DNA from: Tetrahymena thermophila SB210
Taxonomy: Eukaryota > Ciliophora > Oligohymenophorea > Hymenostomatida > Tetrahymenidae
Direction of reading: 5' to 3'
DNA: 64,000 bases
Assembly (NCBI RefSeq): GCF_000189635.1
Contig: NW_002476358.1
Span: 262,616 to 326,615 of the forward strand
The notes beneath the pieces were generated by a model. That model did no database searches. It was not told the DNA's origin and worked only from the letters and a program-made list of their open reading frames with translations. A program made the position numbers and the translations under genes. Position 1 is the stretch's first letter. Each line of letters begins with the position of its first letter. Below are positions 12,850 through 25,433 of the stretch, piece by piece.

Positions 12850-13700
12850 ATTCATATTTGGTATGTGATAGAACATAATTTAAATTAATATAGCAGCAAT
12901 ATGTTAATTTTAAGCTCAAGGCATAAAGCTTATAAAATAAACCTTTCTTCTTATGAAATGCACCAGTAGGAATTAATCATATTGATGGAAAATTATACTT
13001 ATAGTTTAAAGTATTTTACAAGAACATTCTATGCTATCAAAGTATGCTTTATTTTATAAAATAAAAAGAAAATCCAATTAGTTTGGTTTTGCTTACGTCT
13101 ACATCATATTTTTCTCTATATTAAATTTTAGAAATATTACGCAATATATCTTCAGATTAAATAAGCAATTAAAAAATAATATGTCTTGCGGCTTTTAGAC
13201 TCTAAAAGATAGCCTTAAAAATAGTTATTTATTTACATTTTTTATATTTAATAGAGTAAGATGCAAGTTAGTTCATCTCTTGGAGATAGTAAAATATAAT
13301 TTTAAAATATTTTTCATACTAATTATTTAAAATTCTGACTTCATCTACAATAAACATAAAAGCATTTGAGTTTGTGAATCAATAATTGATTTGATTGTTA
13401 AAATTTATAAAAATTAAGAAAATATCAGAAACATTTTCAAAATAATTTTCAAATTCAAAGTATTCGCATTATTGAGAGTGTATTTTATGTAATCGGGATA
13501 TTCTAATTCACTAAAAGCTCTTCTTATTTAGGATGTTTGCATTTTCATTTAAAATAAGAAATATTATTCTGTTCTGATGAAATTCAACACATTCTTTATT
13601 AATTAAGTTTCTTTTCAAAGCATTTAAAACAGTGCTTAAAATAACCACAGATCTAATTCAAGGGTTTTTGTTGAAGTTTTAGACAAAATTCAATGAAAAT
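12850..13700 (-). pseudogene. Scattered coding-like stretches on the minus strand
   Basis: Several TGA-free stretches have non-random composition but no connected gene structure. One at about 13500-13660 reads VVILSTVLNALKRNL and FHQNRIIFLILNEN. One at about 12920-13215 reads KPQDILFFNCLFNLK. A short ORF at 12852-12980 starts MINSYWCISQEERFILQAL. They may be upstream exons of the gene at 12079-12628 or the remains of a decayed gene. RNA evidence would decide. Confidence 0.2.
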
Positions 13701-16700
13701 TTTTTTCTAAAGTTGTAAATAAAAAAACGTAAATCATAATTATTTTTTCATTCAAATTTTAAATCGCACTGAATTGTCAACTTCAAAAAATAGATTTGAG
13801 ATAGCATAGTATCTTATAGAAGTAGCTTATTAAGATATAAAAATGTAATTGCATCAAATAAACTTTTATATACATTTCTTTCATAACATATAACAATTCA
13901 TGTGATTAATCATCATGCTTCTGATTGATTTTTTCTGGATAACAGAAAAATTTATTCTTTTTGATTACTCTTAATAAAAATTAATTGATATTATTTAGTC
14001 CAAGGGTTTTTTTAATTAAATATACAAGTTTTAGATTGTGAAGAATCAAAGTAAATTTCAGGTAAAAATCAATAAACTATTGAACTTTTACTTGATGCAA
14101 TAGATTTTTAAGGCAGCCATCCTATACCACAATTCAAAAAGGAAGGGGAAATGTTTAATATTTAAAAACTGATTTTACATAAATAAACTGATCTTATCAT
14201 ATCATTTAAGAATTATTTCTTGAAAAAGCGTTTTATTAAAGAAGTTAATTAAATTGAATCTATGAATAAAACGCTTAGTTGAAATAAGTTGAAAGCGAAA
14301 TTGATTTTGATATAATAATAATATTTATTTATCATAGCAAAATATTACCTGAAAAAAAAAGATTTTAATTTTCATATTTTATTGGTTATCTGCAAAGCAA
14401 TAATTTTGAAATAATTTTTTTAAATTATTGCTTAATTTAAAAGGTATTTTGTTCTAATTTTAGTGTTTAAAATAATATTTATCACATCAACTAAATAATT
14501 ATACATCAATAACTCCAATTAAATTATTTATCTATTTTTTTTATTTAATTCAGTAATATGTAAATTAAATAACATAAATCTATTTGTCTATTATTCACAT
14601 GAAAAAGAAGTAAATTTTTAATATTATTAAACATAAATTTCTAATATCAGCAAATAAATGGTCTAGATAATAATCTAATTTTCTATAATCATACAAGTTA
14701 TGCTTTACACATAAATCAATTGCACTCTAATATTAAGCTTAGATATTGCTAAAGTTTTTAAATGGGACATGTATTTTTCATCAAACAAAAATATTTTTCA
14801 GAAAATTATTTAAAAGTTTATTGGCTATAAATAACTTTACGATTCTAAATAAAGATTATTTTTGTTACTATATTAATTTATAATAAAATGTTAAGTTTAT
14901 TTGAATGCTATTTCTTTAAGCATAAAAATATATAGTAAAATGAGAACTCTCGCTCTTGTTTAAAAAATAAAAACACTTTGAATCCACAGATTCCTAATTG
15001 GGGACAGAAGGTGTAATATTTTTATAGTTTTTTTAACTGTGGTAGAGTTCTAATTTTACTATATAAAAATTATTAATTTTTAGTATTTTGTTATTAAACG
15101 CAACTATAAATACAGTTATTGTTACTAAAAACTTATTTAAATAAATATAATCTATTTTTAATACACATTTAATTGATTTTATAATTTTTTTGTTTGTCCA
15201 AATAAAATTAAAAAAAAAAACAGATTGCTGGCTAATAATTAATTAGAGATGTTATTCAAGAGTTAAAATTTATTTAATAAAAATCACTGTATAACACTTT
15301 ATAAAATAATAAAACTTAATTAATTTTTTTATTAAAATATATAAATCAATTATGGTCCTTATTTTTAATATGGATATTGTAATAAAGACTTTATAATGTG
15401 GAGAATAGGAAACATTTAACTTTCTTCTCTTTTTAAATTATTTTTATTTATTAGAAAATTAAAAATTATAATAAAAATTTTGATAGATAGCAGTTAAATA
15501 AAATTATTAATTAAAAATAATTAAAAATCCTAGAAAATATTTTCTTCCTTATTTATTTTATTCGCCTTATTTTAAATTATACGTTTATAGTCAATTATTA
15601 ATCAAATACTAGTAAAATTTTGTTGGTTTTAACAACAATCTTTACTTACAATCAAGAATCAAATTAATTATTAATAATCTCAAAATTTCAAGATTAATTA
15701 ATATGTGTATTTAATTCTTTTTTGATAAATATAGTTATAGGTATACTATTAAGTAAATAATAATTAAAAGCCCTAAATTATTACAAAATATTTGTAATCT
15801 AAGATCACCAAATACATGTTAGTGGTTAGAAAAGGATTATGTATTTTATTTAGTGCGTATGAAAATACTAGAAATGTTATAATAAAATTCCCTTTAAAAA
15901 TCTTAAATATAAAAGATTTATCTGATGGATGATTTGACAAATTGAGTTAGTTATTTTGTGATTATAAATAATTGTTTTTTTAGCAAGTATGCTATTTTCA
16001 AGTTTTATTTGTATATTCTTACAATTCAATAATTAATATTTCAATCAATCTGCGGAAAAAAGCATTTTGTGTGACAAAAATATCTTTCAATTATAGTAAA
16101 ATTAGGAAAATTCTGCTAAAGATTTGATCAGAACTAATTTTTTTCTAAAGGAACAAATTTATATTCATAGATTTTTGATCTTTTTCTGATTAAATGTATG
16201 TGATATTCTTAATTTTTAAGGCAAAAAAAGGTCTTGATGATAATATCTTTTTTTACAAAAACATATTAAATGCATAGCATAGTATCATATAGATAATTTT
16301 AGTTCTTTAGTATAATTTAATTCATATCATTAAATAGTTCCTATTATTTATATATCTAGAACAGATAATTTAACATCGATAAGATTTTAATTAAGTGAAA
16401 TGAAATAAATAATGAGAAAATTTCTAAGGTTTTATCTAATTTTATTAATTTATGGTAATATGCAGAAAGGTGAATAAAATTTTAGAGCATTTTGTTTTGA
16501 AGAGATATCGCATCCCATCTCATAAAATGAATATTAGTTGCAAATATTTTACTAGTAAAACGTCTAAAAATTCAATTGAACATTGTGCTTTTCTCAATAA
16601 TCTGTATTTAGTCTTTGAAATAATCTAAAAAGAATACAACATTATAATATATGATGGCAAATTAATCAATAAAATTTAAAAAAATTGTATCAAAAAAAAA

Positions 16701-17243
16701 TACTAAGTCACGAAAATAGTCATTTCATAGAAAAATCATCAAATATATACTGTAAAACATTAAATCATACGAGATAATTAATTTGTGATAAATAATGAAC
16801 AAAAAAAGATACTTTTTGATTAATCAAACTAATCTTATCAAGTCAATTAATCAATCAAATCAGACAATATAAACAACTACTATTGGATGATAATAAATGA
16901 TCAATATATTATAAACTAATTTGATAAAAGTATCTAACAATTTGTAACCTAACAAGCATTGTTGGTCTTGTTACAATTGGTTATTTAATTATTTCAGGAT
17001 AAAAATAGCTTTAATCTACTGGATTTAATACTGCTCTAATTAATCTCATACTTTTCTCTATATACTTTTCAATTTTGATGACACTTATAACTAACTATCA
17101 CTACGTACATGCATATATAGATTGTTATTTATAGCTATTAGATTGCTTCAAATACAGATTAGAAATTCAACACAAATAAATAACATAATTAAATTGAAAA
17201 TAAAAAGATATTTATTTATTCCAAAAAAAAATATATATTCAAA
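13701..17243. other. Long A/T-rich intergenic region
   Basis: About 3.5 kb upstream of glucokinase. Apart from the hairpin element at 14923-15071 (listed separately), I see no gene, tRNA or repeat. Confidence 0.5.
14923..15071. repeat. Long imperfect hairpin with GC-richer centre
   Basis: The left arm (about 14923-14950, containing tatagtaaaatgagaactct) and right arm (about 15044-15071, containing agagttctaattttactata) are near-perfect reverse complements over about 25 bp. Inside them a second, weaker A/T stem can form. The centre, around 14973-15014 (ttgaatccacagattcctaa, then a gggg run), is clearly richer in G/C than the flanks. It could be a MITE-like element or a structured non-coding RNA gene; it matches no U-snRNA, SRP, 5S, telomerase or tRNA signature that I know. 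Confidence 0.55.
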
Positions 17244-19121
17244 ATGTTAACTGCACTTTCAAAAATTTTAAATTAACATTAGTCTGAATACAAGCCATCC
17301 ACTAACAAGTTGAGCTAGACTGGTGAAATCATCTACAAAGCTCTTATTGGTGATATTGGTGGTACAAATATTCGTCTCAGACTTATTTCTTTTACTAAGC
17401 ATGCAAGAATCCCTACTGTTATTAAGTCAAGTGAAAATATGAAAACTAACCAATTTAACTCCTTCACTGATGCTATCGCTAAATTCCTTGAAGGTGTGGA
17501 AGAAATCGACTGGCCTGAGTTTGCAGGTATCGGTATGGCTGGTGCTGTTCTTGATAACTAAAATACTCTCACCAATGCTCCTCATTGGCCCAAAATTATT
17601 GGTAATTAATTTATTTTTGATCGAATGTTCTCAATATACAAAAAAGCTGAAATAGGTCACTCCATCCTTGTTAGTTGAAAATAACTCCCATTATTTTAGA
17701 CTATTAGCATCTCTTCCTCAAAATTTAATAAGTTTTTAATTAGGAGATCAATAAATACTATTCATTTCGCAATAAATTTAAACTGTAGAAAGTATTGAAG
17801 ATAGTATTGAAGTGGCTAAAAAATCAGTCAACAAAAACATAAAATTTATTACCACATTCTTAATTTATTGTGCTAAAATAATTATAATTTTATAATTAGG
17901 TAATGAACTTGCCTAGTAATTCAAAATTAAGAAGTTCTAACTCTTTAATGACTTCGAAGTAGCCAGTTATGCTTGTCTCAACTTAACCAAAGAAGAAGTC
18001 ATCCAAATTAATACTGCTTAGGAAATACCCAACAAAATTAAGACTGTTTGTGGTGCTGGTACTGGATTAGGTGTTGCTAATATCATCCCTTATCCTAAGT
18101 ATCCTGAAAGCTCTGAATATGTCTATTAAGTATGGCCTGGTGAAGGTGGTCATGGATCTTTTGCTCCTATTACCAAAACTTAATAGGAATTCGTTGACTT
18201 CTTATTGTAAACTATTTAAAAAATGATCTTTATATCTAATAAAATTGTTTTTTTTTATCATTTTAAAATAGGAAATACTTCCCTGAACGCACTTAAATTG
18301 CTTTAGAATATGCCTTCGTAGGTCCTGCTATTCCCTACATGTATGCTTTCTTCAAAAATAGGTACTTATTTAGATAAATTAATTAGCCAATAAACAAATA
18401 AAATAAAATTAATATCTTCTACTGATCAGTCAAATATTTTAGCAATAAAATTATGCACATAAAATTTATTCATAATCGAACTAAATTAAAATTTATTAAA
18501 TATAATAATATTTAGACATTAAGGTTCAGAATTAGCTTTAGAAAAGGCTGAAGGAGCTCACCACAGCTTTGATGTTGATGAATACCACAGAATGAAGAGA
18601 AGTAAAGATGAAAAGGAAAGAGAAAAGGCTAACTTCCCCAGTCACCTCATTTTTGAATATGGTGTTTAAGCAAAGGATGCAATTTGTGAAGAAGTTGTTA
18701 AATTCTTTGTTAGCATATATGAAACTGCTATTGGTGATATGGCTGTAAGAAATTTACCTTATTCAGGTATCTACTTAGTTGGCAGCATGAGTTTAGCTGT
18801 TCTTCCATACATTCAAAAGAACTAAGCTACCTTCATGAAGGAATACTATGACAACAGACCCTACTTAAAGGATGTCTTTGATAAGATTCCTATTTATATT
18901 GTAAAAGAAAAGGATATTGGTCTCGATGGTGCATACGTAATTAACATTTATTTAATTTTATTAATAATTAATTAATAATTAAAAAAGTATGTCAAATTTT
19001 AAAATTAAAAAAAAAAATTGCAATTTCAAATCTTATAAATTTAAATATCTTTAAATAATTTAAATAGGTTGTAACTAGATAAATGGTACAATCATATCTT
19101 TCATCGATTCCTGCCTAGTGA
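17244..19121 (+). CDS. GLK: Glucokinase (Glk family)
   Basis: Phosphorylates glucose to glucose 6-phosphate with ATP, in the cytosol, at the entry to glycolysis. The protein is 409 residues, somewhat longer than bacterial Glk (about 320). Visible motifs are the N-terminal phosphate-binding loop GDIGGTNIRL, FAGIGMAGAV, the segment TNAPHWP, the second phosphate loop CGAGTGLGVA, the GEGGH motif (WPGEGGHGSF) containing zinc/sugar-site-type residues, and YSGIYLVGSMSL near the C terminus. These mark the bacterial-type glucokinase family rather than the animal/yeast hexokinase type. Exons are 17244-17601, 17900-18206, 18272-18361, 18516-18936 and 19068-19121; all phases agree. TGA is at 19119-19121. 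The gene is notably less AT-rich than its flanks, as expected for a well-expressed gene. Confidence 0.95.
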
Positions 19122-21340
19122 GTGATGAATATACTTTAACTAAATTATACAATTTATTTAATGAAATTTGTTAATATTAACTAACAAACTATCTATCATT
19201 TAATAAAAGGTATAGAATTTATCAAAAAATATAATAAAAATATAAATAAATAAATATATAAATAACCTGCTTTTATTTGTTTTATTTTTCTGATTTATCA
19301 AATTAATTTTATTTCACTAATCATTTATTCAATCAATCAATAAATCAACATATTCACAATAATAGTTTATCAAATTTATGTATGTGTGTTTTATTCTTGC
19401 AATAAATAATATTAAATCATTTAAAAGCTGATAGTAAATGAATATTTTAATTAATAATTTCCTTTAAACCTAATTTTAATAAATATATTAATAATTAATA
19501 TAACCTATTAGTGATATAAAAATATATTTGTTAAATTTAATAAATAATACTTATATTAATATTTTTTAGACCTAGGTATTTTGAACTTAATTAATACACC
19601 AATCATTATCAAATAATCTTCTAAGCAATATTTAATAATTCATTAATATCATTTATTCTAAATACAAATAGTTTTTTATTAATTTTTTAGCTAAAATATA
19701 ATTTAATATTCATATATCTTGTTAAATAATAAATAATATTTTTTTCAAATTAGAATTTTCCTTTATTTTTAATATTACTGACACTGAAACTGTTCTTCTT
19801 CAAAAAATGATTTACTATAAATTTTATGATTTCCAATTAAAAATATTTAATAAGCTTTTTAACATTTTAAAAACATTTTCTTATTTATTTAATTTTTTAA
19901 GAAATTTATTGTGTTTAATGTAAAAATACTATGAAATTAATATAAAAATAGTTTTCATTTTTATGATCTTGGTTTGTTTTAAAACTTATTAATTAATGAT
20001 TAGCAATTTAAATGCTCGATATACTTGTTCGAGGATTATCTGATGTATAAATAAATATAAATAGTATTAAGAAATTTGATTATTTTTTTTATCTTTCAAG
20101 CAATAATAACTTCTGAGTTAACTTAATAATTTTAATAATTTTTTTATTTGTTTAAAAAATAATTAGATATAATGCATATTTAAATATTTCCCAATTATTG
20201 CTCTAATTTGTTTAATAACATTCTATTTAATAGGGCATTATTTAAAAGCTTTAATAGTACTGAATATATAATTATAAATTGAAAATATGAGTTTGACATG
20301 TTCATCGCATATTTTACATATCTATTTTCAATAGCTATAAGAAAAAGCTAAGTAGATTTTTACTAACTAGCTAATCATTTTTTATTATAGCGAATTAAAT
20401 TTAAATAAAAAGACTAAATTTGAGTCAACTTTAGAAGGTTTTATAAAAAAGTGACGTATTAATTTTTCTTTTAATTGACGAAAATTTCATCTAAACTAAA
20501 GTAGATCTCTTCAGTCCTATTTGCCTTTAAATAGAAAATGGTTTAGCGATTTTCTTATCTTTGTTAGATTTAAACTATATCTCACATCTAATTTCAAGTA
20601 AAAAATTGCGAATACCGAGAATTTATTTTAAATATTGCAATAATCTTAATTTTACTCTTGTATGGAGTTTTAAGCGAAAAACTAAAATGAATAAACTCTA
20701 CAAAAGTAAAAATGTCTTTAAAACTATTTGATATTTCTAAATAGCAACATATTTATAATTGATTTAATAATTTTTTTTCTTTTTAAAATATCTTAAAAAT
20801 AATTTTCTATGCCTAGTTTGATTTTTGTTGCTTTATGTTCATTTTTTTTAAGAAGTACCTGTAAAAAGGTAAATAATTAGAGATAGGAATTTTTTTGTGC
20901 TTTGGTGTGGTTGGGAAGAAATTGAATGGAAAGTATATCCTCTAATCTGGCAAAAAAAGAAGTATTTTAAGATATATCTATCATTGGTGAGGGAAATTTA
21001 TTAAATTTTATTTGTATCTTCAGCGATATAAAATAAATTGTTTTTATTGAAATTGTATGGTTTTTGCATGAGGTTTGAAGAATACACTCACTTAAATTAT
21101 TTATTGAATGAATTCTAAGGAAGTGTTTAATATAGAAGGGGAATAAAATTTCTGAAATAAACGTTTGTATTTCATTTGTTTTCTCCTGTAATATAGATGT
21201 GATTAAAATTAAGATTAAACACTAATTTACAATTTCTTTTAAATTATTTTTTCAGCAGCTTTGATTGATAACAATTGTTTTTTAGTAGTTCGTTAAATCA
21301 TTAAAGCACACTATTTTCACAAGTTTAAATATAATTTTTA
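19122..21340. other. A/T-rich intergenic region
   Basis: About 2.2 kb downstream of glucokinase. It holds only A/T-rich sequence in which I see no gene, RNA or repeat. Confidence 0.5.
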
Positions 21341-21423
21341 AATATGGCAGATATTTTTCATTTTTTCATGAAATCTAGTTGATAATGTTATAAAAAAAAA
21401 GCTATAAAATTAGAAAGGTGAGT

Positions 21424-22900
21424 ATCCCTAAGCTTCAGCTAGTCTAATTTCTAATAGAGTGCATCCTAACTTTAAACAGGAGAAGTACAAACATTATTAT
21501 CAAGCTTAACTTATGAATAAAGTAGAAAGTATTGATAATTAATAAAAAGTAAATAGCCGAAGCAATAATAATATATGTTTGATTATTCTAAACAATATTC
21601 ATATTGATAGTAAATTTATAATTTAATCCAATATGTCTCTAATTTAATATCAAGTTAAAAATAAATAAATAAATTTATCTTTTCATTTATTGAATAAGAT
21701 AAACAATTTTTAAAACATATCATTTTAGATTAACTATTTTTTGTTGAGAATAATTTTTGTGTAGCTATTTCATTAAAATTTATATAGAAGAGAAATCAGA
21801 CTTAAAAAGAAAAAAAAAATTGATCAAATTATACGTCATTTGCATTATTAAAAAAGTCAATTATGAATCATATTTTTAAAATCTGGAAAAATGTACAATC
21901 TAAAAGTATGCAGCAAAAGTACACTTTTAGATTTATGAATGACATAATTTTAAGAATTTACGCTCATAAAGAACTTAAAAGCTGAACAAAAATGGAATCA
22001 GTTTGATTATTCTGATAACTTCAATATTTAGTTTGTATTTATGGAAAGGTAGCAAGCTTAACTTCTAACTTAATCTTTAAAAAGTTAAGTTTTTATGGTT
22101 GGTTTCTTTCAATTCTAAGCGATACAGATTTAAATATTTCTCTTAATGCATTTAGAATTTACAATATTCCTCATTTCGTTGCACTTACAAAATGGATTTA
22201 AATATATCAAGTAAATTGTACATTGTTCAGTAGAGTAGATCAAGATAGACTTATTTTAACTTCGCTGTAATGCTTAAATAATCATTTAAATTTTTGTATA
22301 GTGATTAAAAAAGTTTTACAACAAGAATATATTATCTGTATCTAGCATGAAAACAATATTTTTATACTTAAAAATATAACGAATGCATTTATTTATAGCT
22401 GTAGATAAGTATTTTTGAAAAATATTTTAAAAATGCTAGTTATGAATTTTTTAAATACTAAGCAATATTCCAAATTTTTCTTGATTATTCTATGAAATTA
22501 TATTTTTTTAATGATATAGATAAATTTAATCATGAGCTTTCTAATCAAAATTTATTTACTACATTCAAAGGGGTAAAAAAATTTGTTTTGGTTAATCGAA
22601 GAATTCGTTGCAGGCTTATTTAAATCACAATGCTATTCACTACAAGCAAAAAGATGATATAGTTTAGTATTGCACAGTTGAAACGCATAAACACATTAAA
22701 CTATGTAAAACAGTATGGCTATTAATCTCTTTTAGGAAGCATTCAAAAATATATTTAGGTTACTTTATATCATTTTTCTACCAAACAAAGATATAAATTA
22801 TTAAATTGAGTAGTGTTATAGTGCAAATATTATAAAATTAAGCAAAAGAGAGTATTTTTTTTTGTTAGATACCATCAAGAAAACTTAAAATAAGCTGATC
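21424..22900 (+). pseudogene. Coding-like fragments, probable decayed gene
   Basis: Three TGA-free stretches with non-random peptides follow one another in different frames. About 21424-21860 contains SASLISNRVHPNFKQEKY. About 22016-22495 contains KLSFYGWFLSIL and AFRIYNIPHFVALTKW. About 22580-22890 contains YLNHNAIHYKQKDDIVQYC and THKHIKLCKTVW. I could not join them by plausible introns, and long A/T tracts interrupt them. A relic is the simplest reading; an unresolved multi-exon gene is possible. The family is not recognised. Confidence 0.25.
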
Positions 22901-23889
22901 TACTTTCGATAAATACCAGATTTAGCTTAGTGTGGTGATGGTCTTGTTGTTTTTAGTTTATATAAATGATGTTATTGATATTGGTGGGGGCAACAAAAAA
23001 GTTAAAAGTTACGTATCAGTTTTTTAATTTTGTATAAGAGGACTACGTAATTTTCAGGAAGAATTGAGTGAAAAATGATGTACAGTGCTCAAATTTTAAT
23101 TTTTCAAAGATATTAATCTCTAAAAGAATTCGACAGTCGTCTTGATTAGAAGGGTTTGATTTTTCAATTAATTAAATATAAATTTACGTGATAGCTATTT
23201 ATGATTTAAGTTGCTTTTTAAGTTTACTTTCTTATCAGTCTAATAAGAGGAAAAACATGCTATTTTCAAATTATCTGCCCATTTTTTTAACAGAAGATTC
23301 TTAATTAATATATGATTTCTATCCTTAAAAATAGCACATAATGAATCAACACAAGATTTTAGAATCAACTAAATGTGATAAATTTTTAGTTTTTACTTGA
23401 ATGATATTTTCAAATTATATTTTAGAAAAAAAGAATGAATTCATTTATCACACACTAATATACACACATGTGAAGCATTTAAAATTTTCGATTCTAACAT
23501 TCTATTTGTCAAAAGTAATTTGACTTCATCTAATTAATTAAAGATAATTGAAATCTCAAAAATAGAAATAAACAAAACTCCATAGTCTTAAACAATGACT
23601 TGAAACCAAATTTTTAGGACTATGATGATCAGATTTCTTATCAATCAAAATCAAAACACTTATCTATTCAACTAAATAAACATTAAATTTGACTTGAAAG
23701 TATTTTAAGATTAAAAAATTTAACTCCAATTTTTATTCAACTAAAAAAATAAAATTTATCAGAAAAAAAACAAAAATTTTTTTTCAAATAATACTATCAT
23801 AAAACTGTAAACACTCTTTTAAAACATATAATTATCTCTAATTTGAGTTTTATTTGCTATTAAAATTTATCAAGAGTGCTTTTAAGAAA

Positions 23890-24178
23890 TTTATTTAAAT
23901 ATACTGGTATATAATAGAGTGTTAACGGTGTTGTTGATTAAGAATATCGTTTTTATCAGTCAAAATATAGATTATATACCTTTATAATATCTTTTAAATA
24001 TATTTTGAGAAGTTCTGGAAATCTGAACATCAGAAAAAATCTTAGAAACTATCGAGCTCCAATCAAAGAAATAAGATATTATGAAAATACTATGTAAACT
24101 TTGCCTGTTTATAAGATAATTTCAAATCTTTACTCTCTGTTTAATCAGTAATATATGATCTTAAAATAAGTGTAATGA
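23890..24178 (+). CDS. Coding-like open stretch, possible exon
   Basis: About 95 codons without TGA, ending at TGA 24176-24178, with a mixed peptide: NGVVDQEYRFYQSKYRLYTF, then RNYRAPIKEIRYYENTMQ and LPVYKIISNLYSLFNQQY. Arg/Tyr content is high for random A/T. No convincing ATG or splice partner was found. The family is unknown; it could be one exon of an unresolved gene or a relic. Confidence 0.25.
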
Positions 24179-25433
24179 AAAATACATTACCGACATTTAA
24201 ATAGCTCCTTTACTAATTAATAATAGTTTTTAATAATAGCTTATTTATTATGAACGGATGAAGGTTTGTTTCAAAAAAATAATCTTATTTTTGCTCGACA
24301 AGTAGATTGATTGATTGAATGATCATTTAATTCAAATTGTATACTGTTGAGATATTGGATTTATAAATAAGATATTATCTAGAATTTTTCTTAAAATTTG
24401 ATTATAAATTTGAGTAGCTATAAGGATATTAAGCCTTTAATAAATATATTCAATGAAAGGAAATAGCTAGATTGGTTATATGTCAATTAGCCAAATTTGA
24501 TGTCAAAATCAAATAAAAATTTGGAATAGTAAAATAATATATTTCTGTGATTTATAATAAATTAATAATATTTACTTTCAAAGATTATAATTAATAAATT
24601 AAATTAGTAAGACTATCAATCTATCAATGAATCAATCCTAACTTTGCACTCCTATGCTAAGTTAAAAAAGAATCTTGACGGGGAAGAAAATAATAAATAA
24701 AAAAACAAAACAAATTTTAATTAAAAATAGAAAAAGAAGAAAAAAGATTCTCCTTTCCCAAACTAAAAAAATTATCCTATTTTTGGAAAGAGAAAGCAAA
24801 AAAAAGAAATTTAATTATCAATCGTTATCACCACCTCTTATAATCACATTTAATTAATAAAAAAAAGAAGAAGAAAAAGAAGAAAGTTAAAAGAAAAATA
24901 TAAAATTATCTAGAGATATTCCAAAAAATATTAAATTAAATAATTTCAGTACTGAGTCAAAAGAGAAATCAAAAAATAAAAACCATTCAAACCAAATCAA
25001 CTAATTTACTTCCTGCGATCAATATAAGCAATTTATTAGCCTCAGGAATATTTTATTCAAATTGAAGATCTCACTGTAATCTAAAAGAGCAAATCACATC
25101 GCAATCAACAAAATAAGCTTTCTCTTTACTTTTTGCTGATACCTTTAAAAAGTCTGTGTATAAAAAATTGAAATCGCGCAATAACTGTATCCAGCATTTT
25201 TAATTTCTACTTACCTAAAGCAATACAAATACTTAGAGCGCACCTAAGATAATTTAATTCAACCCCCTCCTTACAGTATTAGTTAAGTCATATAATTCTG
25301 ATAATAGATACACAGCTTAAAGAAGATTATTATAATTAAATTCAAAAGATAAAATTCTGAATTAAAAATAATTAAAAAAAAAAAAAAGAAGAGTAAGAAA
25401 TAAATACTATATTTATAAAACTTAATATTAATT
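24179..25433 (+). other. Upstream region of the sestrin gene with a long upstream ORF
   Basis: An ORF at 24654-25139 (161 codons, TGA at 25137-25139) is Lys/Gln/Asn-rich (MLSQKRILTGKKIINKKTKQ at its start; later LERESKKKKF and SPPLIITF). Such AG-rich sequence is also typical of long ciliate 5' leaders, so I read the region mainly as promoter and leader, with the ORF as a doubtful candidate gene. Confidence 0.3.
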
